Source of the DNA: CBDCTM01 sp965222005
GTDB lineage: Bacteria > Bacteroidota > Bacteroidia > Chitinophagales > Saprospiraceae
Direction of reading: 5' to 3'
DNA length: 64,000 bases
Assembly: GCA_965222005.1 (NCBI GenBank)
Contig: OZ244935.1
Span: forward strand, 2,914,001-2,978,000
Each line of letters starts with the position of its first letter. The stretch's first letter is position 1. The notes beneath the pieces were generated by a model. The model worked only from the letters and a program-made list of their open reading frames with translations. It searched no databases and had not been told where the DNA came from. Positions 27,020 through 35,168 of the stretch are shown one piece after another. A program made the translations under genes and the position numbers.

Positions 27020-27988
27020 TCAATTGGCTAAATCTGCCCAGGCCTTGGCAAAGTCCTGCGAGTAGCGCACTTTTTTGTCTCCTTTGCCTGCCTGAAAGCT
27101 GCGAAGCCACACCAACTGGCGAGGGCTCAGGTACTTTTCAGCTGTTTGGCGCAGCCCCAGGGCACTGTTGATGCGAGTCCTTTGCAAAGGACTGAGAGGC
27201 ACGTATTTGAAAGGAGTCTGTTTCAGGTAGTACTGAGGGTCTTTGTCTTTTCGGAAAGCTGTACTGATTGGAACAGCTGTACAATTTGCCTGATCGGCGT
27301 ACTCTGTTAAATTAAATTGGCTGATAGCATTTTTATCATAACTCAACCGCACCACCTCTGCGCCGCCCACAAAGCCGGGTTCAGTACTTAGCACGCCTTC
27401 CAGTGCGCCGAAATGTGCCTCGCCGCTCCAAAAGCAATACATTTTGAAGCAAACTTTGCCGATGTTGCCATGCTGGCGGGCTGCCAGTTCCTGGCCCAGC
27501 AATTTCAGGTATTCCGGCTGCTGGCGCTGATCAATCGCCAAAGCTCTTTCCATCATGCGGTACAAGCCCAGAGAGGAGTAGTCGCCTGCCAATCTGTCCA
27601 CCACATCCTTTCCCTGATCATCCACTATGCGTACCACGGGATTGTTCCAGGCCGGCTCATCGAATTGTCTGAGGATTTGCCGATCCGCCCCCGCCTTGTT
27701 GTTATGGATCAGCAGCGGGACAAACAGGTTTTCGATGGCTTCCACCATCAGCGGATGGCTGAGTACTTGCTGGCCATAGTGGCGGCAGGTGGCGCAGCCC
27801 GGCACTTCCTGAAAAAGAATGAGTACTGATTTGTTTTCCTTCCGGGCTTTGCTCATCGCCTGGTCATAATTGCGATACCAACTGACCTGGCCCAACTCGA
27901 CGCTTTGCTCGGCAGGATTGGTGGTTGTAGGTTGAGCGGTAAGATTGGTGAAGATCAGGCTGCATATTAAACAAAAGCGGTACTTCAT
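27020..27988 (-). CDS. Exported thioredoxin-like protein (VPGC motif) with MsrA-like C-terminal domain
   Basis: The protein has 322 residues. A signal peptide (MKYRFCLICSLIFTNLTAQ) is followed by a thioredoxin-like domain with the redox motif V-P-G-C65-A-T-C68. The VPGC context recalls the VPGUxxT thioredoxin-like family, in which the first Cys is often selenocysteine; here it is an ordinary TGC codon. From about residue 178 the sequence resembles peptide-methionine sulfoxide reductase A: YCFWSGEAHFGALEGVLSTE, GFVGG, EVVRLSYD, and later DPQYYLKQ. C185 takes the place of the MsrA catalytic Cys (GCFWG in MsrA). A periplasmic thiol/methionine repair role is inferred, not shown. It is followed 155 bp upstream by the separate beta-helix gene on the same strand. 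Confidence 0.72.
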   Translation of the reverse strand: MKYRFCLICSLIFTNLTAQPTTTNPAEQSVELGQVSWYRNYDQAMSKARKENKSVLILFQEVPGCATCRHYGQQVLSHPLMVEAIENLFVPLLIHNNKAGADRQILRQFDEPAWNNPVVRIVDDQGKDVVDRLAGDYSSLGLYRMMERALAIDQRQQPEYLKLLGQELAARQHGNIGKVCFKMYCFWSGEAHFGALEGVLSTEPGFVGGAEVVRLSYDKNAISQFNLTEYADQANCTAVPISTAFRKDKDPQYYLKQTPFKYVPLSPLQRTRINSALGLRQTAEKYLSPRQLVWLRSFQAGKGDKKVRYSQDFAKAWADLAN

Positions 27989-28143
27989 AGGTAGGCGATG
28001 TTAAAGCAAACTGCTAAGCTATTGTAAATAAATTTGGTAATCCAATCTCAGAGCTGGCGGTCAAAATTTGTAAACTTGCAGCAGCAGATCGTCTGATCAA
28101 AAAAAATGGGTTTAACGCCTGATGTCCATTCGGGCAACGGGTC

Positions 28144-29655
28144 TCATCTTGTGATCATGATTTTCTTCAAGTATCGTTCAGTATGCTCAGTATTCGTGAT
28201 TTCAAGGTAATACAATCCAGCCGAAAAGTTCCGGAGATCAATACGGGTAGGGAGCATCACTGCCCGTAGTCGGGTGGCTAAACGGCCCTGTGTATCCCAT
28301 AAACGGATAGTTGCTTCACGGGACTTTTCACTTCCTACCTGCAATAGCTGCTGGGCAGGATTGGGAAATATGTTGAAAAATGAAGCCGGTTGGGTCTGGT
28401 TCTGGGAGCTGGTTTCACTGCCTTCAAATGCACCTGTAGAAGGCGGATCGGCAAAAAGCTTCTTGTCAAAATCGCTGATCGGGTTGCTTAGTTTAAGACC
28501 TGCTCCTACAGCGGGACTGCCTGGAGGTATCCTGAAATTTTCAGTAGTGGCATCCAAAAACTGTGGATCGGTGATCAGCTGACCGACATCCATTACTGGC
28601 AGGGTAGGAGTCCAGTTGCCGGCATTTTCATTGAACCAAAGATTATGGCTAAAAGTAAAAGAAGCCGGGTCGGTATCGGGGCCAATGTTTACCTCGGTAA
28701 GGTCGTTTGTCAGATATACAATATTGTTGCGAAATTCATTCTGGCCGCAGCTTACAAAGCCTGGCTCTGTGGTTTCCTGAAGGATGCGAATGACCCAGTT
28801 TTCAGGCTGAAAGAATGTGTTGTGATATACCTTCACCCGAATGCTGCCTACATAGGCAATGGGAGACCAACTGCCTATAAATACATTGCTGAACACCTCA
28901 ATATCCGCAGCCTCGAAGGCATCGACGATGGGGTCGGGGAGGGGAGGGCGAAAAAATTGCAAGCCGGTTTTGCCTCCCAGGTTGAGGGCGCGCTGAGCCA
29001 TATTCTTAAAAATATTTCTTTGAATTCGGATGTACTGTGTACCTCCCTTGTTTTGAATACCCGTCACACCGGCTTCGTCAAAATAGCAATCTTGCACAGT
29101 GCCCCAATGGCAGCCTACAAAATCGATCCCGCTTCCCCCCGCAGCTCCATTGACAAACCGGCAATGCTCGATGAGAAAGCTATCCACGCCCGACATTTTG
29201 AGCAGGTCGTTGTTGCCATTGGCAGCCATGTCGCGGAACAGGCAGTGGCGGAGGTTAATATGCTTTGCCGGGCTGCTGTAATCACCACCGTCATCGATGT
29301 TGATGCCATTGCCTGTTTGCTGCTCTATCACCAATCCGTTGATTTCGATATGCGTGCAGTTGATCAGATGAATGGCTTCTGTTCCGCCCCTGAAGATGGC
29401 TCCGTGCTGCGATTGCGATAGGATCACGATAGGAGCATTGGCCGTGCCGCGCAAATTGTGCAGAAACTGTGTGCCGTCGGAAAATACCTGAGAAAAGACA
29501 AGTACAGTATCCCCGGCATTGATGAAAGCTTCTGCATCGGAAAGTTTGGCATAATCGCCATTGTTGCCGATGGTAATCGTTCCAGCATACAGCCAGCCTG
29601 TCGAGAGTATAACGCCTAATAAAACATCAAATAATATGGACAGTACAGATTGCAT
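28144..29655 (-). CDS. Right-handed beta-helix protein with T9SS type A sorting domain
   Basis: The protein has 503 residues. An N-terminal hydrophobic segment (VLLGVILSTGWLYAGTI) acts as signal peptide. Residues ~50-350 show repeats typical of parallel beta-helix (NosD/pectate-lyase-like) proteins: HIEINGLVIE, INLRHCLFRD, FLIEHCRFVNG, GTVQDCYFDEAG, IRIQRNIFKN, FRNNIVYL. A spacer with SPAVGAG and STGAFEG, commonly seen before the tail, leads to a type A sorting domain (IFPNPAQQLLQV, LWDTQGRLA, FSAGLYYLEI). The protein is probably a secreted polysaccharide-binding or -cleaving protein, but no catalytic residues can be assigned. It starts 15 bp after the TIR gene, so the two are likely co-transcribed. 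Confidence 0.83.
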   Translation of the reverse strand: MQSVLSILFDVLLGVILSTGWLYAGTITIGNNGDYAKLSDAEAFINAGDTVLVFSQVFSDGTQFLHNLRGTANAPIVILSQSQHGAIFRGGTEAIHLINCTHIEINGLVIEQQTGNGINIDDGGDYSSPAKHINLRHCLFRDMAANGNNDLLKMSGVDSFLIEHCRFVNGAAGGSGIDFVGCHWGTVQDCYFDEAGVTGIQNKGGTQYIRIQRNIFKNMAQRALNLGGKTGLQFFRPPLPDPIVDAFEAADIEVFSNVFIGSWSPIAYVGSIRVKVYHNTFFQPENWVIRILQETTEPGFVSCGQNEFRNNIVYLTNDLTEVNIGPDTDPASFTFSHNLWFNENAGNWTPTLPVMDVGQLITDPQFLDATTENFRIPPGSPAVGAGLKLSNPISDFDKKLFADPPSTGAFEGSETSSQNQTQPASFFNIFPNPAQQLLQVGSEKSREATIRLWDTQGRLATRLRAVMLPTRIDLRNFSAGLYYLEITNTEHTERYLKKIMITR

Positions 29656-29670
29656 AGGCTGATTTATTTA

Positions 29671-30342
29671 TCATCCATTATAGAGCGCCGTTCCACCCAC
29701 ATATAGCGAGAGTCGTTTGACATCTCCCCGCAGCATGGTCACCCAAACATCGAGTCGGGCGGGGTAATATCGCTTGCCATCCTGCAGCTCGAAGTTAAAA
29801 GAGCGTTTGGCAATGATGGATGCCAGGCCTTCCACGGTTTTTATGCCATCCACAAATAAGTGGCCACGCTCGTAGCTTACTGTATGCTGTTCTACATCGA
29901 GGCTTACGAGGAGTGTTTCCCTGTTGAGCCGCTCCACTTGCCAGGCACCTCCTCCGCCAAATAGAGTCAGCAGATGGCGCCGCAGTTGGTCAAATTCGCG
30001 ATGAGGGCGGCTGGGCTCCCAGCTCGAAAGATCGGCACAGTCATACTGCCCGAATGGGCCCGGCGGATTGACCGGGCTGATCCTCACCGGGATCATAGCT
30101 CCTTGCTGGATGGCCAGGGCTGCTTCTTTTTGTACCCATTCAGAGTGGATAGAGTGGTTGGACCAAAGCACAATAACTGCCGCGGCTTCCATTATGGCAT
30201 GGTGAAGTGCGGGCTCCCAGCGTTCGCCTAACGCAATTTTGGGATCCCACCAAACCGGTATTCTGGATTTTTGCAAAGCATTGGCGAGCTTTTGGGCTTT
30301 GCTTTGGTCGGCCCTCGCATAGCTAATAAAGACATGGCTCAT
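29671..30342 (-). CDS. TIR domain protein
   Basis: The protein has 223 residues with no signal peptide, so it is cytoplasmic. Residues 1 to about 125 form a TIR domain: it opens with HVFISYARAD, has IPVWWD, and carries EWVQKE with E73 in the position of the catalytic glutamate of NAD-cleaving TIR domains (SARM1 has DWVHKE). The C-terminal ~90 residues (LLVSLDVEQHTVSYERGHL, VDVWVTML-like strands) are beta-rich and not recognised. The gene lies upstream of and close to the beta-helix cargo gene. NADase activity and a defence or signalling role are possible by family; nothing next to it is a known defence partner. Confidence 0.85.
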   Translation of the reverse strand: MSHVFISYARADQSKAQKLANALQKSRIPVWWDPKIALGERWEPALHHAIMEAAAVIVLWSNHSIHSEWVQKEAALAIQQGAMIPVRISPVNPPGPFGQYDCADLSSWEPSRPHREFDQLRRHLLTLFGGGGAWQVERLNRETLLVSLDVEQHTVSYERGHLFVDGIKTVEGLASIIAKRSFNFELQDGKRYYPARLDVWVTMLRGDVKRLSLYVGGTALYNG

Positions 30343-30446
30343 ACATTTGCTTTTTCTGCAATATACTTAAAAACATTAATATGTGTTTGGAAAGTTCTGA
30401 GCGTATTTGCAGTCAAATTATTAAATCCCTACAAGCTCGAAGAGCA

Positions 30447-32675
30447 TTAGCGCAGCAATAATACCTCTCCTTTGGTCTGTTGTTGAATTTGCTGCCCTTC
30501 AAAAGTGAATGTAAATTCAGCCATATAAATGTACACGCCTTGCCTGGCAGGCTTGCCTTTGTAATCGCCGCGCCAGCCGATGTCGGGATCGTTGCTGGCA
30601 AAAACCTGCTCTCCCCAGCGATTGAATACGCGGAGCTGATAGCTGTTGGCCCGGCAGAAGTTGACCGGTTTAAAAACTTCGTTTACCGCATCGTCATTCG
30701 GTGTAAAAGCATTGGGGAATTCAAGGCAGGGGTCTCTGAATTTTTCACACCAACTCACATGGAAGGTGTCCCTTGCCAGGCAGCCGTCAATATTTACCTC
30801 CACCCAATAAGCGCCTGTGTCGCGTATGAGGAAATTGTGACCATCCCAGCCATCCTGCCAAAGGAATACGGCTTCCGGCTGCCACATTTCAGGGATCAGA
30901 TAATCCCCTTCGCAGATACAGGTATCCGGCCCCAGCTCGGCATATGGCTCTGCAAATACCACTTGGATTTCATCCGTCACCAGGCAGCCATACTGCATGA
31001 CTTCCACACTGTACAATTCGGTGGTATGGATGGTCAGGGTAGGTTCCGTATGGCCATTGCTCCACAAGTATCCATCCGCATTAGGGAGGGTAGCATCCAG
31101 TGTGACAGGACCGGAGCTGGCGCATTCCAAAATATCCTGCCCCAAATCCAATACATCGGCATTTACATAACTTACCACCACCGAGTCGCGCTCCTTGCAC
31201 GCTCCGCGACTGCCTTCCACCCAGTATATGCCTGGATTCGATACGGTGTAAGTTGGGCCACTTTGCCCGTCCTGCCAGGAAAAATCGGGAGCATTGGACA
31301 TGCCGACATCGAGGATGGCGGTTTGGCCTGTACAAAGGGTGGTGTCATGGCCCAACTCCAGCACAATGGGCTCTGGATGGAGTTTGACCAGCCAACAATC
31401 CCAATCGCCAAAATTGTCTGCCACATCGCCATCGTTAGAGAGGGAATAACCTCCAAGGATGTATCCATGATCGCTGGTAAGGCCGAGGGTGAAGGCACGT
31501 TCAGTACCGGAGCCACCATAGGTATGCTGCCAAATCAGATTGCCGTTGGGGTCGGTTTCCAATATCCAAAAATCATAGATGCCCTGATTATTGGTGATAT
31601 CTCCGTCGGTGGAGAAGCTATAGGACAGAATTGCATAATTGCCATTATCGCGTATCTGCAAGGCTCGGGCATATTCTTCTCCGGTGCCTCCGTAATTGCG
31701 TTCCCACTGTATCTGGCCGACTGCATTGAGTTTGACGAGCCAAACATCGGAGCCGCCGGCATTGCTGCTCACGTCCCCATCAGCGGAAAAAGCTGTGCCG
31801 CTAACTATATAACTACCATCGGCAGCTTGGCGGATAGCATATGCCCGCTCTTCGCTGGTGCCGCCCATATTTGATTCCCACTGCATAGTGCCCGATGCGT
31901 CCAGTTTGACTACCCAAAAATCATAAAAACCATTGTTGGCACTCACATCGCCATCGCTGGAAAAGGAAGAGCCTGCCAGTATATAGCCGCCATCTAATGT
32001 GACGTCAAGGGCGAAGGCCCAATCATCGAGGCTGCCGCCATAATTGCGGCTCCACAATATCTGTCCTCCTGCATCAATTTTAAACACCCACATATCGAAG
32101 TCGCCATTATTACCACCTACATCACCACCGGAAGATTCGGAATAACCGCACACTATGAAACCTCCATCGGCTGTAGAGCGTACCGCTTCTGCCTTATCGG
32201 CTCTTAATCCGCCGAAGTTGTGCTGCCACTCGACAGCACCCTGTTGGTTGAGTTTGATGATCCATGCATCCTCGCTGCCATTGTTGCCGGTAAGGCTGCC
32301 ATCGGAGGAGGTAGAAGAGCCTGCCAGTATATATCCGCCGTCTGCGGTTAGCTCTATGCTGCTAATCTCATCGCTACCACTGCCGCCCAGCACCTGAGTC
32401 CACTCGATAATGCCAAGGGAGTCAAGTTTGGCGACCCAAACATCCCAATTGCCGGCATTGTCACCTACCTGCATATTGGCCGATTTGCTATAACCGACAA
32501 AAATATAGCCTTTGTCGGGCGTTTCGGTTACAGAGCGTATCCATTCCTGATCGGAGCCACCGTAGTTGTAAGCCCATTCAATTTCGAGGCAATGGCTGTC
32601 GTATTGAGCGAGGGCCGGGGTGGCAAGATTGAGAGCCGCCAGCAGGCCGATGAGGTATATGTATCCGAATTTCAC
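30447..32675 (-). CDS. Beta-propeller repeat protein with T9SS type B sorting domain
   Basis: I chose the GTG at 32675, giving the signal peptide VKFGYIYLIGLLAALNLA followed by TPALAQ. The frame is open up to a TTG at 32726, but that adds 17 residues before a good signal and overlaps a -7-like TAGTTTTG (32681-32688). Residues ~25-430 are seven propeller-like repeats of ~58 residues (WAYNYGGSDQEW, TADGGYILAGSS, DVWVAKLDSLG). Next come Ig/PKD-like segments (LELGHDTTLCTG, DLGQDILECASS, ELGPDTCICEG). The C-terminus is a type B sorting domain (NAFTPNDDAVNEVF, VFNRWGEQVF, GVYIYMAEF). The repeats match the start of the giant protein at 26761, so the two are related in design. Secreted or surface-attached; ligand unknown. 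Confidence 0.85.
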   Translation of the reverse strand: MKFGYIYLIGLLAALNLATPALAQYDSHCLEIEWAYNYGGSDQEWIRSVTETPDKGYIFVGYSKSANMQVGDNAGNWDVWVAKLDSLGIIEWTQVLGGSGSDEISSIELTADGGYILAGSSTSSDGSLTGNNGSEDAWIIKLNQQGAVEWQHNFGGLRADKAEAVRSTADGGFIVCGYSESSGGDVGGNNGDFDMWVFKIDAGGQILWSRNYGGSLDDWAFALDVTLDGGYILAGSSFSSDGDVSANNGFYDFWVVKLDASGTMQWESNMGGTSEERAYAIRQAADGSYIVSGTAFSADGDVSSNAGGSDVWLVKLNAVGQIQWERNYGGTGEEYARALQIRDNGNYAILSYSFSTDGDITNNQGIYDFWILETDPNGNLIWQHTYGGSGTERAFTLGLTSDHGYILGGYSLSNDGDVADNFGDWDCWLVKLHPEPIVLELGHDTTLCTGQTAILDVGMSNAPDFSWQDGQSGPTYTVSNPGIYWVEGSRGACKERDSVVVSYVNADVLDLGQDILECASSGPVTLDATLPNADGYLWSNGHTEPTLTIHTTELYSVEVMQYGCLVTDEIQVVFAEPYAELGPDTCICEGDYLIPEMWQPEAVFLWQDGWDGHNFLIRDTGAYWVEVNIDGCLARDTFHVSWCEKFRDPCLEFPNAFTPNDDAVNEVFKPVNFCRANSYQLRVFNRWGEQVFASNDPDIGWRGDYKGKPARQGVYIYMAEFTFTFEGQQIQQQTKGEVLLLR

Positions 32676-32863
32676 GTTTGCAAAACTACGGAGAATAAGG
32701 CAATTGAAAGGATGGATTTTTGACAAAAGAGACTTTTTGCCGAAGCCGGGAATAACTTAACTTGAGGCATTTTGCCGGTTTTTTACCTTTTGTAAGATGT
32801 GGTGCAGCGAATTGATAGATTTTTGGCTATTCTGGGTATAGGCTTTTGCAATTGTTGAAATGT

Positions 32864-33349
32864 ATGAAAACAGCTAAAATAAAAGGGTGGATAGTTATGC
32901 TCCTGCTAGTCGTACTGAGCTCCTGTCGGCAAAACTCGGATATTACTACTGTAGATGATGATCTGATAAGCATCACTGAGCATTTTGATTTTAATTTAAA
33001 CGGGCAAATGTTTTCCATAGATGATTTGTCTGGCTGGATAGAAGATCACGATTCGGTGGAAGTGACACAGCTGGTCAATTTTGGTACTGGTGATTTGCCA
33101 CAGTTTATTTTTAATATTCACGGCACAGAACAGGGCGTCTTCCAACGGGCCGATTTGACCATTACACTTGACGAAAACATCCACGATCCCGATTTTTTCA
33201 AGTGTTCGGGTTGTACAGTGGAGTCGAATATCGAATATTTTGGAGACAAAGGAGACTTCATTATCGGTACGTTTGAAGGCCAAATTCCTGCCGAAGACGG
33301 TACCTGGTACCCGATTATGGGCTCGTTTGCTGCCATTCGGGAAAATTGA
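32864..33349 (+). CDS. Small lipoprotein of unknown function
   Basis: The ATG at 32864 gives MKTAKIKGWIVMLLLVVLSSC, a lipoprotein signal with lipobox LSSC; a TTG further upstream (32846) only adds six residues. The mature part (~140 residues) is acidic, with three further phenylalanine-rich strands and a CSGC pair (FKCSGCTVES). I do not recognise a family. It lies 15 bp before the sigma factor gene and is the first gene of the tightly packed block that runs to 39851, so it may be regulated with it. Confidence 0.7.
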   Translation: MKTAKIKGWIVMLLLVVLSSCRQNSDITTVDDDLISITEHFDFNLNGQMFSIDDLSGWIEDHDSVEVTQLVNFGTGDLPQFIFNIHGTEQGVFQRADLTITLDENIHDPDFFKCSGCTVESNIEYFGDKGDFIIGTFEGQIPAEDGTWYPIMGSFAAIREN

Positions 33350-33364
33350 TGCAATAGTTGAAAG

Positions 33365-33943
33365 ATGACTGAAGAGGAATTGGTACAAGGCTGTCGGCTG
33401 AAAGACCCGGTGTGCGAAGGGCTTTTGGTTGAGCGCTATGCTCCGGTTTTGATGACCGTCAGCAGACGGTATTCGCGTGGACATGCCGAAGCAGAGGATG
33501 TATTGCAGGATGCGTTTATTAAAATATTTCGCTTTATTCATCAGTACGACAGTCGCCGAGGGAAGCTGGAAGCCTGGATGCGTAGTATCGTGATTCGCAC
33601 AGCGTTGCGGGATTACAGAGCCAAATATCCGGCTTTGGTAAATGTAGAACAGTTGGGAGATGCTTTTCCATCTAACTATTCGGGCATCATCGAAAAACTG
33701 GAAGAAGAGGACCTGCTTCAGCTCATTGCCAACTTGCCAGAAGGTTATCGACAAGTCTTCAATCTCTTTGTCCTCGACGGGTTTTCACACAAGGAGATCA
33801 GCAAAATGTTGGGAATTAACGAAAGTAGCTCGCGTTCACAGTTGTCGAGAGCGAGGGCCTTGTTAAAAAAGCAATTGATTCAATTTCAAAAAAGATCAGC
33901 ATGCACCACGACCGCATTGATGATAGCTTTAGGGATAAATTGA
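33365..33943 (+). CDS. ECF-type RNA polymerase sigma factor
   Basis: The protein has 192 residues, normal for an ECF sigma factor. Region 2 is seen in VERYAPVLMTVSRRY and AEDVLQDAFIKIFRFI; region 4 in LPEGYRQVFNLFVLDG and HKEISKMLGINESSSRSQLS, which is the helix-turn-helix that reads the -35 element. Its last 43 bp overlap the next gene, the usual arrangement with a cognate membrane regulator. It probably controls the downstream block (33365-39851); the promoter it recognises cannot be deduced here. Confidence 0.93.
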   Translation: MTEEELVQGCRLKDPVCEGLLVERYAPVLMTVSRRYSRGHAEAEDVLQDAFIKIFRFIHQYDSRRGKLEAWMRSIVIRTALRDYRAKYPALVNVEQLGDAFPSNYSGIIEKLEEEDLLQLIANLPEGYRQVFNLFVLDGFSHKEISKMLGINESSSRSQLSRARALLKKQLIQFQKRSACTTTALMIALGIN

Positions 33944-35157
33944 AATTTTACCCTTCGCCAATTGATACAGATCGGCTGCGCCGGCGGATTGAGCAGAGCA
34001 GGGATCATCAGCCTGCTCCCCAAGGCCGCCGGAAAAGAGGGCTTTTAATTTTGTTGGCGTCATTTCTTGCCGGAGCACTTAGCTGCTGGGTGCTTGGCGT
34101 CCTATCTTTTGCCCCAGTCACTGGCCCGGGATTTTCCGAGCAGTCGGTTCCGCTAAGCTATGTATCTGACAAGCGCAATGAAAAAAGCAATAGCAACAGT
34201 TTGGAGAGGGAGAGGGTGGCTAAAAGCCTGACGCAAACAGAAAACGACCCAGTCATTCTAAAGAAAAGTAGTGAGCAGGTGCATAACCAAAAAAGATTGG
34301 ACAAAGCGCAGTTGGTAGAAGTTGCCCAATTGGAAGGTTTGCCTGATGAGCTTCCCAAACAGCTTGAGAAAGCGATTTCTTATACGACTATCCCAACTTT
34401 TGATTTCTTACATGTCTTGCCAGTGGTAGTCCGACCAGAGAATGAAGTTGAATTATTCCCTGAGAAGGTTCATTTCCCAGGCATAGAATCCCTGCCGCCC
34501 AAAAGCAGGACAAGTATAAGCCTCTCTGCAAGCCCGGCAATTGCGCTGAAAAAGTTGAACGGTCAATCGAAAAAGTACTTAAAGCAAAGGCAACTGACGG
34601 AGCAACGGCTGGAGGCGTGGAGCGTTGGCTTGCGATATCAAATCGATTTCAACAGCGGCCTGTTGTTGAGCTTAGGCCTGACTTATCAGCAGCTAAACGA
34701 GCGCTTGTTTTGGGAGCATAGCCGCGCTGAACTGGTCAAAAAGGATGGCTTGTTTTACCGCCGAACTTTACAACGAAGCAAAACCCATTACAATAATCTG
34801 AAATATCTTTACCTCCCCGTTTTGGTGGGATATCAAAGTGTAAAAAATCGTTGGCAATGGGGCGTGCAAGCCGGGGCGATGATCAACCTTCTCCAAAAAG
34901 CAAAAGGCCAAATAGTATCTCCCGATCTTGAACCCAGACAATTTGTTTCAATGGATGAGCATATTTTCAAAAAGCAAATTGCTCCGGCCATTTTGCTCCG
35001 GCTGAGTATTGGTTATTACCTGTCACCTCATGTAAAACTGGCGCTGGCGCCGGGGCTGCAAATCCAAAGCAGCTCCATTACGAAGCCTGAATTTGGCATT
35101 GCACAGCGCTATCATTTAATACATGCCGCATTGACAGTGAATTGGGAATTGCACTAA
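33901..35157 (+). CDS. Putative anti-sigma-like membrane protein fused to an outer-membrane beta-barrel domain
   Basis: The protein has 418 residues and overlaps the sigma gene by 43 bp. Residues 1-46 are charged and probably cytoplasmic (short for an anti-sigma domain). One membrane helix follows (about 47-68, LLILLASFLAGALSCWVLGV), then a ~130-residue low-complexity charged spacer. The C-terminal ~220 residues alternate like a beta-barrel or PorT-like outer membrane domain (LEAWSVGLRYQIDF, LLLSLGLTYQQL, LPVLVGYQSV, LLRLSIGYYLSPHVKLALAP). This layout is seen next to sigma factors in Bacteroidota and suggests a link between envelope and sigma factor. The function is inferred from position. 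Confidence 0.7.
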   Translation: MHHDRIDDSFRDKLKFYPSPIDTDRLRRRIEQSRDHQPAPQGRRKRGLLILLASFLAGALSCWVLGVLSFAPVTGPGFSEQSVPLSYVSDKRNEKSNSNSLERERVAKSLTQTENDPVILKKSSEQVHNQKRLDKAQLVEVAQLEGLPDELPKQLEKAISYTTIPTFDFLHVLPVVVRPENEVELFPEKVHFPGIESLPPKSRTSISLSASPAIALKKLNGQSKKYLKQRQLTEQRLEAWSVGLRYQIDFNSGLLLSLGLTYQQLNERLFWEHSRAELVKKDGLFYRRTLQRSKTHYNNLKYLYLPVLVGYQSVKNRWQWGVQAGAMINLLQKAKGQIVSPDLEPRQFVSMDEHIFKKQIAPAILLRLSIGYYLSPHVKLALAPGLQIQSSSITKPEFGIAQRYHLIHAALTVNWELH

Positions 35158-35168
35158 GCACTCGATCA

